A stretch of 15,089 nucleotides of DNA. Source: Gracilimonas sp031580945. GTDB taxonomy: Bacteria; Bacteroidota; Rhodothermia; Balneolales; Balneolaceae. This document shows positions 1 to 8,500 of this stretch, in pieces. Position 1 is the stretch's first letter. Each line of letters starts with the position of its first letter. Location: NCBI GenBank assembly GCA_031580945.1, contig JAVLBT010000063.1, positions 1 through 15,089 of the forward strand, read 5' to 3'. The position numbers were made by a program, and so were the translations under genes. A model generated the notes under the pieces. That model made no database searches, was not told where the DNA came from, and saw nothing but the letters and a program-made list of their open reading frames with translations.

Positions 1-1
1 G

Positions 2-994
2 CTGGATGAATCTACTGGCGACCTTAACGTTAGTATACCCACCGGACCCGTTAAAGAAGAGATCATGGGAATGTCTGTTCCAAAAAGCAAAGGAATTGGT
101 GGGTGGGTTATATCGTACAACCAGCCTTTTATTTCAAATGATGTGGTAGAAAGCGATATTTTCTGGAAAGATCTGTCGACTGGGTTTACCACGCGAAATA
201 TTATATGCGTACCGCTTCAGAATTCTGAAGGTCAAGCCTTTGGTGTTTTGCAGGCTATCAATAAAAAAGAAGGGCAAGATTTTGTGAATGACGATGTTCC
301 TGTTTTTGAGTCCCTGGCCCTTCATGTTGCAACTGCCATCGAAAGATCTAAAGCCTACGATAAATTAGAAAGAGAACTCCACGACCGAAATACCCAGATC
401 ACAGAAGTTCATCATCGCCTAAAAAATAACTTGGCGATTATAAGTGGCCTAATTGATATTGAGATTGATGATATCAATGACAAAAACTCGAAAAACATTT
501 TAGCGGCAACAAGTTCAAGGATACGATCTGTTGCAGAAGCTCACTCACTTCTTTACGATAAGCCGGATGAAAAAAAGATGGAACTCTCAAAATATCTGGT
601 TGCCATAGCCCATTATGTTGAAAACATATTTAGTTCGCCCAATAAAGAAATTAATATCGTAACTCGTTTCGAAGAAGTTAAGTTGGATAGCAACCGAAGT
701 ATGTTTTGTGGGCTGATTCTGAACGAATTATTGATCAATGCTTTCAAACATGCATTTGTAAAGAAAGATCATGGAGACGTAATTATTAGTCTCAAACAGA
801 CGAAGAGAAATAAGATCGTGCTTATAGTTACTGATGACGGCGTTGGATTTAAGGGAGATGAGCCATCAATTGATCGCGGAAAGCCCAACGGGCAATACAT
901 CATACAATCACTGGTCGATAAGCTTGATGGTGAAATCACATACACCCAGAATCCAGATATCGGCTCAACCTGCCTGATTTCTTTTCCGGTTTAA
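2..994 (+). CDS. GAF-domain sensor histidine kinase, HisKA_2 type (5' partial)
   Basis: The frame is open from position 2 through the first in-frame ATG at 65, and the residues before that ATG continue the GAF fold, so the real start lies left of the window and 65 is not the start. Numbering from the ATG at 65: residues 1-95 are the back of a GAF domain (GIGGWV, TRNIICVPL, FGVLQAINK, then an LA..VATAIE helix). A short coiled linker follows, then a HisKA_2-type dimerisation region with EVHHRLKNN (His116/117) and a HATPase domain with the N box NELLINAFKHAF (220-231) and DDGVGF (257-262). No membrane segment is visible, so it is probably cytosolic and senses a small ligand or redox state through GAF. 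Such kinases autophosphorylate on His and pass phosphate to a response regulator; none is in view. Its stop overlaps the stop of the convergent monooxygenase gene. Confidence 0.9.
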   Translation: MDESTGDLNVSIPTGPVKEEIMGMSVPKSKGIGGWVISYNQPFISNDVVESDIFWKDLSTGFTTRNIICVPLQNSEGQAFGVLQAINKKEGQDFVNDDVPVFESLALHVATAIERSKAYDKLERELHDRNTQITEVHHRLKNNLAIISGLIDIEIDDINDKNSKNILAATSSRIRSVAEAHSLLYDKPDEKKMELSKYLVAIAHYVENIFSSPNKEINIVTRFEEVKLDSNRSMFCGLILNELLINAFKHAFVKKDHGDVIISLKQTKRNKIVLIVTDDGVGFKGDEPSIDRGKPNGQYIIQSLVDKLDGEITYTQNPDIGSTCLISFPV

Positions 995-2142
995 AACCAC
1001 CAATTACTGAGTCCTCTCATGGTAAATAATTCTGCGATCTTTTGTTGTAATGGAGACAAAAGAAGAGCCTGAATTATTCCTTCTTTTATATATGGTAAAC
1101 GAACAGCTCTGCCTAAACGCATATTTACCTCTGCGCGGCGGGCTACTTTTTTTGTGATCAATTGTTGCTGTTTTGAATAGCGCTGAAAATCTTGTGGAGA
1201 TCTTGTGGATCTCAGTATCTGCACTAATTCCCATGCATCCAGCCAACCCAGATTCATTCCCTGTCCTCCAATTGGACTAACTACATGAGCTGAGTCACCT
1301 GCTAATAAAATTCGGCCTTTTGCATACGTTTCGGCCATCAAATGTTGTACACCAAAACTGCTCAACATGGTGTGTGGAATGCTAAAAAGATTATAGCCAA
1401 TTCTTGATTGTACAAGTGAAGCTAAGTTATTTTCGGTCGGGTCTGAAATATAATCATCCGTTTTAACGACCCACCGACGCATACCGTTTGGAAGGGGAAA
1501 GCACTCTATTAAACCTTCTTTGGTCAGAAAAACAGCAGCATCATCATTAAATGAAGTTGTATCCTCAAAATCACCCATTATGTAAGTGTCAGGATAACGC
1601 TTCCCGGAATAATGGATAGAGGCAGATTTCCGAACCTGACTATTTTTGCCATCACATCCAATTAAAAACTGACTTTTAATCTTCTTTACGTTCCCCTGAA
1701 TGGAGTAATAAGTATCCACCATACTTTCAGTTTCTTCAAAACGAATAAACTCGGCATCAGTGATGAGCGCTGTACTATTTAGGTTGGTAAGCTCATCCCG
1801 CAATATATTCTCAGTCACATTTTGGGGACAGGCAAGAATATAATTATGTGGGCCGGGGCAATTTGTGAATTGGATTTCACCTAATTTTTTAGAATTAGCA
1901 AAAGCTATCCCTTTTTTTATTTTTAAACCTGATTTAAGGAAGGGAGCAGTAATTCCAAGTTCATCAAATAGTTCAAGTGAAACGGGATGAATACCAAGAG
2001 ACCTGGAATCTGCGATTCGTTCTATTCTTTTTTCAAGTACTTTACAGCGAATACCCTCCCTTAAAAGTGCGATGGCTAAAAATAGTCCAACAGGGCCTCC
2101 TCCAACAATGAGTACAGGTATTTCGGATGTGCTATTTTTCAT
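991..2142 (-). CDS. FAD-dependent monooxygenase/hydroxylase (PHBH fold) of the type III PKS cassette
   Basis: A 383-residue group A flavoprotein hydroxylase. Visible motifs are the N-terminal dinucleotide-binding GGGPVG (14-19) ending in an acidic residue (VLEKR, 35-39), the DG motif in LIGCDG (160-165), and the GD motif in LAGDSAHVVSPIGGQGMN (280-297), which binds the FAD ribityl/phosphate. Enzymes of this family use NAD(P)H and O2 to hydroxylate aromatic rings. There are no clear membrane helices, although the C-terminal tail is hydrophobic (ALLLSPL) and could sit against a membrane. The ATG at 2142 lies inside the end of the methyltransferase gene (11-nt overlap), so the two are probably translationally coupled. 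In this setting it most plausibly oxidises the aromatic product of the upstream polyketide synthase, possibly to a quinone, as SrsC does in Streptomyces. The substrate is inferred from neighbours. A generic UbiH-like or geranylgeranyl-reductase-like role is the alternative. Confidence 0.85.
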   Translation of the reverse strand: MKNSTSEIPVLIVGGGPVGLFLAIALLREGIRCKVLEKRIERIADSRSLGIHPVSLELFDELGITAPFLKSGLKIKKGIAFANSKKLGEIQFTNCPGPHNYILACPQNVTENILRDELTNLNSTALITDAEFIRFEETESMVDTYYSIQGNVKKIKSQFLIGCDGKNSQVRKSASIHYSGKRYPDTYIMGDFEDTTSFNDDAAVFLTKEGLIECFPLPNGMRRWVVKTDDYISDPTENNLASLVQSRIGYNLFSIPHTMLSSFGVQHLMAETYAKGRILLAGDSAHVVSPIGGQGMNLGWLDAWELVQILRSTRSPQDFQRYSKQQQLITKKVARRAEVNMRLGRAVRLPYIKEGIIQALLLSPLQQKIAELFTMRGLSNWWF

Positions 2143-2824
2143 GTATGAGTAATAAACGGAATGGAAACTTCTTTTTCACGATCCATGCTGAAGGGATAAC
2201 AGCTCTGAGTTCTGAGGCGATATAGCTTCGCTTAATAGACGTTAAACCATCTTTTACAATAAACGAATTCCTAAACAGGAGAGGCGTAAAAGTAGAAAAA
2301 AGCAAATAGCCAAGATCACTGCGCCGAATGTCACTGAAAATTACTTTTGTAGTGGCAAGTTGTTCGGCCTCATGGAGTATACTCTCCGTTTGAACAGCAT
2401 TGAGATGATGAAGCAGGTGATTTGAAATTACAAAATCAAACTTCAAGCCCTGATCCAATATTGAAGAAGAAGACATGAATTTAAAATTTACGGGCGATCC
2501 GTCTCTGTATTGATTCGCAAATATTAAGGCCCTTACATCCATTTCAATGGCCGTGATGGTAAGATCAAAACCATCAGCCTGTGCCCATTTGGCCAACTTT
2601 GTTGGCACATCCCCACCTCCAAAGCCAATATCCAGCAGCGAATACGATTCACCTTCTTTCAGCATAGGTTTAATTTCCTTTCGGTAGATATTTTTCCATC
2701 CGGACAGTAACAGATTGATCGTTTCAAATTGACGATAGGTATTTTCAAGGAGTAACGGATCACAATCTTTACGATCCATGATCTCAGTTAAATCCGGTTG
2801 TCGCTCAGACAATACTACGGGCAT
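2132..2824 (-). CDS. Class I SAM-dependent methyltransferase of the type III PKS cassette
   Basis: I place the start at the ATG at 2824, giving 230 residues, although the frame is open upstream to a TTG at 2863. The ATG sits one base after the polyketide synthase stop (TGAGATG), and it gives an N-terminus without the odd extension that would be encoded inside the PKS gene. Motif I is LLDIGFGGGD (63-72), the SAM-binding glycine loop; AIEMD (92-96) carries the acidic residue expected to hold the SAM ribose; FVISNHLLHHL (131-141) is motif IV/post-IV. The N-terminal helical part (1-55) would cap the active site. The fold is the soluble Rossmann type, not the integral-membrane ICMT type. The gene overlaps the monooxygenase start by 11 nt. 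It probably methylates the polyketide ring or a hydroxyl group on it; C- versus O-methylation cannot be told from sequence. Confidence 0.85.
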   Translation of the reverse strand: MPVVLSERQPDLTEIMDRKDCDPLLLENTYRQFETINLLLSGWKNIYRKEIKPMLKEGESYSLLDIGFGGGDVPTKLAKWAQADGFDLTITAIEMDVRALIFANQYRDGSPVNFKFMSSSSILDQGLKFDFVISNHLLHHLNAVQTESILHEAEQLATTKVIFSDIRRSDLGYLLFSTFTPLLFRNSFIVKDGLTSIKRSYIASELRAVIPSAWIVKKKFPFRLLLIHEK

Positions 2825-2825
2825 C

Positions 2826-3926
2826 TCAGGAAGGGTTGTAAACAGTGAAAAGGCCACTCTCAATCGTTAGGCCGGGGCCAAAAGCCATTGAAATAATCTT
2901 ATTACCATGTGAAAGATCAGACTGAAGCAATTCTTTCATCACGAATAAAATGGTGGCACTACTCATATTACCAAAATCCGATAATGTTTTTCGGGAAGCT
3001 TCAATTTGTTGAGGTTGAAGTTCAAGTGAGTTCTCTACTTTATCAAGTATAGAACGGCCACCGGGGTGAACGGCCCAGTAATCAATACCTGATGTCTTAA
3101 GGCCATATTGATCATAAATTGGTTGAAGTACAGAATGTAAATTTTCACGGATAATATCGGGAACATAGGTTGAAAGGACCATTTCAAAACCGTGATCACC
3201 AATGGTCCAGGCCATATCTTTTTCCCCTTTAAATGCCAATGTGGATGCAAACTGTTGGATTTCCAGTGCCTTTTTTTTAGGAGCCTCAGATGAGATCAAC
3301 ATTCCTGCAGCTCCATCTGCAAAAACCGAACCTGATAATAGGTTATCTATCTCATTGTTGAACTGAAAGTGAATGGTACACAGTTCTGCACTCACCAATA
3401 GTACGGTAGCCTCTGAATCTGCCTTGCAAAATGATTCGGCCATCTTAAGGGCGGGAAAAGCAGCATAACACCCCATGAACCCAATATGAAATCGTTCAGT
3501 GGCAGGTTTTAGCCCGAGAGCTTTCACGATTTCGAAATCAGGACCCGGAGCAAAAAAACCAGTACAAGAAACAGTAATCACGTGAGTGATCTCTTCTGAA
3601 GAAATATGGGTATTATCAGCTAATAGTTTTCTGGCTACATCCACGAATAATTTCTTAGATTCGCGTTCATAGATCGAGTTTCTGGCAAATGTACCAGGTG
3701 CTTTTTTTATTTGTCCATTAAAAAATAGTTCACCTTCCTGATTAGGTGTGAAATCTTCTACGACTGAATGACGTTTTTTTATTCCCGACCGTTTATAGAT
3801 CTGATGAATGATAGCCTGAGATTTTCTATCTGAACCTACATGCTCTTTCATAACCTCCCTGATATGCTGCTGATCAGAATGGTGTGGCGGAACTGAGGTG
3901 GCAATATCGTGAACGAAGATTCCCAT
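2826..3926 (-). CDS. Type III polyketide synthase (chalcone/stilbene synthase-like)
   Basis: A 366-residue protein of the thiolase fold, the usual length for bacterial type III PKS. The full Cys-His-Asn triad is present: Cys153 in GFMGCYAAF (149-157), His287 in WAVHPGG (284-290), and Asn320 in DFGNMSSAT (317-325). The C-terminal AFGPGLTIE (348-356) matches the family GFGPG loop that shapes the active site. It is therefore expected to be active, condensing malonyl-CoA with an acyl-CoA starter and cyclising the chain to a pyrone, resorcinol or phloroglucinol-type ring. The starter cannot be read from the sequence; long-chain fatty acyl is suggested only by likeness of the cassette to srsABC. 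It starts at the ATG at 3926 with no Shine-Dalgarno and is the first gene of the cassette, with 153 nt upstream before the MATE gene. Ketoacyl-ACP synthase III is excluded by the HPGG/GNMSS pattern and the lack of FabH-style motifs. Confidence 0.93.
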   Translation of the reverse strand: MGIFVHDIATSVPPHHSDQQHIREVMKEHVGSDRKSQAIIHQIYKRSGIKKRHSVVEDFTPNQEGELFFNGQIKKAPGTFARNSIYERESKKLFVDVARKLLADNTHISSEEITHVITVSCTGFFAPGPDFEIVKALGLKPATERFHIGFMGCYAAFPALKMAESFCKADSEATVLLVSAELCTIHFQFNNEIDNLLSGSVFADGAAGMLISSEAPKKKALEIQQFASTLAFKGEKDMAWTIGDHGFEMVLSTYVPDIIRENLHSVLQPIYDQYGLKTSGIDYWAVHPGGRSILDKVENSLELQPQQIEASRKTLSDFGNMSSATILFVMKELLQSDLSHGNKIISMAFGPGLTIESGLFTVYNPS

Positions 3927-3978
3927 GCAATAGAATAACGATTTATAGTTATTTACAAAACCTTTTACCTGATAACTT

Positions 3979-4005
3979 CATTCAGTAAAAAGGCTTACTT
4001 GAATG
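3979..4005. other. Imperfect stem-loop between the MATE and PKS genes
   Basis: The left arm CATTCAGTAA (3979-3988) pairs with the right arm TTACTTGAATG (3995-4005) around a six-base loop, with one bulged base. The stem is AT-rich and has no clean T-run on the minus strand, so it is a weak terminator candidate for the MATE gene. It lies 53 nt upstream of the polyketide synthase start, so it could equally be an operator or leader element. I could not find a convincing TAnnTTTG promoter in this 153-nt gap. Confidence 0.3.
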
Positions 4006-4079
4006 ATGTTGGTGGACTTATATAAAGTAAACCAAACCCGGGAACATTTCGGTAGTCTTGACCATGCCCGCATTATTTA

Positions 4080-5435
4080 TTAATAGTCCAATCCCGATTC
4101 AGCTTTTGTAAGTTTGTTGAAACGATAATTATGCAAAACAGCAGCAACAGTTAATCCACAGATCAAACCAATCCAAAGTCCTTCAGGACCATAATCGATA
4201 TAGATGCCTAAAAAATACCCCACAGGAAATCCTATGATCCAGTATGAAATAAAATTGACAAACATGGGTACTCTGGTATCTTTCAGTCCTCTAAGGGCAC
4301 CAAAGCCTCCTACTTGTAGTCCGTCAGAAATTTGGAAAACTGCTGCCATAAATAGCAATGAAACTGCTACTAAGGTAACTTCAGGGTCATCCGTGTAGAT
4401 GCTGATAATAAATTCGGGAAAGAGAAATAATAAGAAAGCAGTAAAAGTCATAACACCCGCACATATCAGAATACCGATGAACCCTCGGAACCTGGCTTTT
4501 TCCAGAGAACCCTGGCCAATTGAAAAACCCACTCTTTGTGAAATTGCAAGGGAAAGCCCAAAAGGAATCATAAACATGGTAGCAGCCACGTTGATTGCGA
4601 TCTGATGCGCAGCAGCTGCTTTTACACTTAATGTTCCCATCAGAAGGCTGACAGTTGCAAAAAGCAGTACTTCCATAGAGGAGCTAATTCCATTGGGTAC
4701 ACCAACTTTAATGAGCTCACTAATGTATTTCCACTCGGGCCCTTTGGTTCGTTCAAAAATATTGAATCTTTTGAATGGTTTGAATTTTGCAGTAAAAGTC
4801 ACAAAAGCTACCGCAGCAAAAAAGCTAACAATAGCAGTTGCATAGCCGGTTCCGATTGCACCGAGTTGCGGAAATCCAAGTTTACCATACATTAAAACAT
4901 AGTTTGCTCCAATATTGATGATCAAAGCTCCTGAAGCAACAAACATGGCTGGTTTAGTTACAGATAAACCTTCGCTGAAATATCGGACACCTGCATATAT
5001 TAACAAGGGTAAGATACCCCATGATACCGCGTTTAAATACCCGTCAGCAATGGGTATGATTTCCGGAGTTACATTCATCCATATCATTACAAGATCAAGA
5101 TTTCTTAGTAAGAAAAAAGCCGGAATGGATAGCATTAAAATGAGCCAAAACAGCTGGCGGGCACTTTTGCCGATTTCATCAAATTTGCGCGCACCCAAAA
5201 ACTGCGAAACTACCGGGTTAATGGCAATAAGAGTGGCCATACAGAAAACGGCAACGGGCATGTAAATGGCATTTCCAATGGCTACGGCCGCTAAATCTAA
5301 TGCAGATAAATTTCCTGCCATCACGGTATCAGTGAAATTGAGTCCCATGCTAATGAGCTGAGTAGCAATGATTGGGCTTCCAATGGTCAGTAATTTCTGA
5401 CTTTCTTTTTTTATTTCTTGGTTGGAATATTTCAT
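4080..5435 (-). CDS. MATE family multidrug/Na+ (or H+) antiporter, NorM-like
   Basis: A 451-residue polytopic inner-membrane protein of the normal MATE size, with about 12 hydrophobic helices in two similar halves. Typical features are NFTDTVMAG near the end of helix 1 (33-41, including the conserved Asp36), SVKAAAAHQIAINV leading the second half, and GALRGLKDTRVP before the last helices. MATE proteins expel cationic or amphipathic compounds in exchange for Na+ or H+. The start is the ATG at 5435. It lies 76 nt downstream of the large kinase stop and 153 nt upstream of the polyketide synthase, all on the same strand. It could be an ordinary drug pump, or it could export, or give tolerance to, the cassette product. 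Only shared orientation and closeness support the latter. Confidence 0.92.
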   Translation of the reverse strand: MKYSNQEIKKESQKLLTIGSPIIATQLISMGLNFTDTVMAGNLSALDLAAVAIGNAIYMPVAVFCMATLIAINPVVSQFLGARKFDEIGKSARQLFWLILMLSIPAFFLLRNLDLVMIWMNVTPEIIPIADGYLNAVSWGILPLLIYAGVRYFSEGLSVTKPAMFVASGALIINIGANYVLMYGKLGFPQLGAIGTGYATAIVSFFAAVAFVTFTAKFKPFKRFNIFERTKGPEWKYISELIKVGVPNGISSSMEVLLFATVSLLMGTLSVKAAAAHQIAINVAATMFMIPFGLSLAISQRVGFSIGQGSLEKARFRGFIGILICAGVMTFTAFLLFLFPEFIISIYTDDPEVTLVAVSLLFMAAVFQISDGLQVGGFGALRGLKDTRVPMFVNFISYWIIGFPVGYFLGIYIDYGPEGLWIGLICGLTVAAVLHNYRFNKLTKAESGLDY

Positions 5436-5447
5436 AGGCTATAATGG

Positions 5448-5513
5448 CCGTAAAAGGTACGGACATATTCACTGGAAAAGTGATAAAGTTTAGCTATGAA
5501 AACCGGAAGTTTT
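5448..5513. repeat. Three short inverted repeats in the kinase-MATE gap
   Basis: Three small perfect stem-loops lie in a row between the kinase stop and the MATE start. They are CCGTA-AAAGG-TACGG (5448-5462), CACT-GGAAA-AGTG (5470-5482) and AAAAC-CGGAA-GTTTT (5499-5513, reaching into the kinase stop codon). On the minus strand the one nearest the kinase ends in a short run of T, giving it a faint terminator look. The one nearest the MATE gene ends 12 nt before its ATG. Arms of four or five bases can occur by chance in AT-rich DNA. Confidence 0.3.
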
Positions 5514-8500
5514 ATCTATCCAGTAAAGGCAACTCTACAAAAAAGATAGTCCCTACACCCGCCTCAGATGAAAAATAAATGTTCCCATTGTGTTCACCAA
5601 CAATTTTTTTAGTGATAGCCAGTCCCAACCCGGTTCCACTGCTTTTAGTAGAAAAATTGGGCACGAAGATCTGGTCAGGATTTTCTACAGATATGCCCTC
5701 ACCATCGTCTTCAACAGCTATGCAAACCATTTCTTGCTTAATAGAGGTTGATAATGTCACAATACCATGGTCTGAGATTGCCTCTGAAGCATTTTTAACG
5801 AGGTTAATTAACGCCCTTCTAATTTCATCCTTTACACCTGAAACCCATAATTTGGTGGGATGAAAGTTAATTCGGACCTGGAGCTTTTTTTCAGTTTCAT
5901 ACAGGGATGCTATCGACTGTACCAGGTCATTAATTTCAACATTCGCAAAGGCCTGTTGTGTGGGTTTCGCAAAATTTGAAAAATCAGATGCGATCTTATT
6001 AAGTGATTCGATCTGTTCTATCAGGTTAGCGGCAATGGTTTCGATCTTTGGTTTCATTTCTCCAAAATCTTCCCTTGACTCTTTTAGCTGTCGCTCCAGA
6101 TGCTGAAGGTTTAACTTCATTGGTGTTAAGGGGTTTTTGATCTCATGGGCTACCTGCTGTGCCATTTCCTTCCAGGCAGCTTCCCGTTCTGCGCGGGCCA
6201 ATTCGTCTTGAAGGTCTTGTAATCGATATACCATAACGTTGTAGGCACTGGTCAGAGCCCCGATTTCATCCTGACTTTTTACGGGAAGAGTTGTTTCAAG
6301 GTCCCCGGATGTTATTCTTCTAAGGCCTTCTCGAATGGCTTCTAACGGGGAGGTGAGACGAGTTGAAATGAGTGCAGCTCCTAAAATAAACAAACTGAAA
6401 ATAATCACATATAAACCAATTAAATAACTGGTAGTGGATAGTAATTGTTCGTTGAATTTAGGAGCATTGAGAAATGTAGGTATGGAAACAATTCCAGCAA
6501 TTTCTGAGTTTTTATTGAGCCATGGCTGATAGCCAATTAATAGTTGTTGTTGCCCAAGAGTTACTTTTTGTGTTACCTGCCGATTTCCTTCAAGCATAAT
6601 TGATTGGTACACATCCCATGGAATAAGCCCCGGAAGTAAATGCTGAGTATAGATTTGGCTGGTTGTTGAGACTGCTAAATTCTGGTTATCATAAATAGCG
6701 GCATCTGTATCCAGCGTAGTACTTAATTGATTAAGCGGGATGGGAGAAGGTTCAACCGATCGAGATTCATGAAGAGTGATAGCTTCTGTGAGGTTACTGA
6801 GTTTATTTAGAAGTAGATCTTGCACCCCCTCCCGGGTTTGATCACTAATCGCATAATAGGTCGTTGCCATCAATGCCATCAGGCAAATAAGGGAAGCTAA
6901 TATAAAGCGATCGATCAGCCGATCTCGAAAACGCTTACTTTGTCCAAAAATATTGATTTCTCTTTTCCAGAAAAAGACTCCAAATCCAAGTAACCCCGCA
7001 CCAAATACAGAAAAGAAAAATCGAATTAGAGAAAATAAATGATTGTCAAAACCTGGATGTCTGGCAGCAGTTCTTATGATCGAATTTTCAGCATCTGCAA
7101 TAAATAACTCTCTTACTTTAAGGTCACCTAATTGAGTTATGCGGTTGAAAGTTGAATCTTCGCTTTGTTGTATCTTATGGATTAGCTTATTTGAAATACG
7201 AAGATTTGCAGGTAGTTCCAAAGGAAGCCCCACGATATTGGTTCGTCCTGATAGCCCATCTACATATTCAGTGATATTTATAGAAGCACTCCATTTATTA
7301 TTACCCTCAAACGCTAAAACGGATCGGAGTGGTTTCTCAAACTGAGGACGTTCTATATACACCGAAGTAAGTATCCACCCGATTATTTTTTTAAGATCAT
7401 TGTCATAAAGTGGAATCCAGCCACGGCGAAATGTAGAATAATTCGAATTTACTTCATTAAGTGGACGTTCCCGAATAATGGGACGTAAATTTTGCAATCT
7501 GATCTGTTCAGTCTCAAAAGGTATGATCAGGGAAAACATGTTAAATGCATTCGTCCAGGCAGGGGAATCAAGCTCCGAAGAAAATTCACCAATAATTTCA
7601 CCAGAGTTATTGATTAGTTGGGTGGAAATTGAAAATCGCTCCCATTCTGAAATGATCTGTTGCTGGGTAACCTGTGTAAATAGGGAATTCACAAATTCAG
7701 GTCGCTCTTTTAGGTCATCCTGACTAAGCCCTGACAAAGACTTTTCGAGGGTGGTTAACAAACTTCTTGCAATCTGTTCTGCCTGAGATGACTGCTCACT
7801 TATGAAAAGTTGAGCAGCTTCGTGCATTTGCTTATTCAGTCGATCAGAGTATCCTTTATAAATTGCTACATAACTTAGACTAACAGTGATGTAAGTAAAT
7901 AAAAGTAATAATCTTAATTGAGAAGCAAACTTGAAGAATGTTGGGTTTAGATGTGAGATCGTTATGAAGATCAAGATGGTTAAATAAAAAATAGCGGCAA
8001 TAAAGATTATCCAGCCGGAATGAAACTCACCAACATTTGAAACCCACAGTATTAATAAACAAGAGAAAAATCCGAGTATAGAGTAAACAAGAGGAGGGAA
8101 AAAAGTATTAATACGCAATTTCAAAATAAACCAGCCCACTAAAATCAAAAGAGCGGAGGAAGAAATTCCAAAGAGGCCACAGGAAATGTAAAACATAAGG
8201 GTGGGTACTTTTGGAAGCACTTCAAGGTCAAGCACAGGAATGGAAGTTTGAAGAATTATTGTATAGGTCTCCAAAACATAGAAATAGCACAACAAAGCAC
8301 TGCTTATCCCAAAAAAATAATAGAGTATACCCAGTTTAAAAGCACTCCGGTCTTTTTGTTTGATCTCCGTTTTTATGATGGGCTTGTAGCAAATTAGGCA
8401 GAACAGAAAAATAAAAAAGCTGTGAATACAATAGGTGATAAGTATTTCAAGCGTTGTGAAACTTTCAGCCTGCAAAACATCAAATGCCTGAACCCAGCCA

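Noticed and set aside
2825..2863. Upstream TTG extension of the methyltransferase gene
   Set aside because: It would overlap the PKS coding end by 38 nt, add 13 residues with no family match, and compete with an ATG placed one base after the PKS stop.
2826..3926. Possible FabH or HMG-CoA synthase instead of a type III PKS
   Set aside because: The Cys153/His287/Asn320 spacing with HPGG, GNMSS and FGPG motifs fits the chalcone-synthase group.
4915..5265. 116-residue plus-strand open frame inside the MATE gene
   Set aside because: It lies wholly antisense to a well-supported MATE protein, has no domain or start context, and looks like a shadow of the opposite frame.
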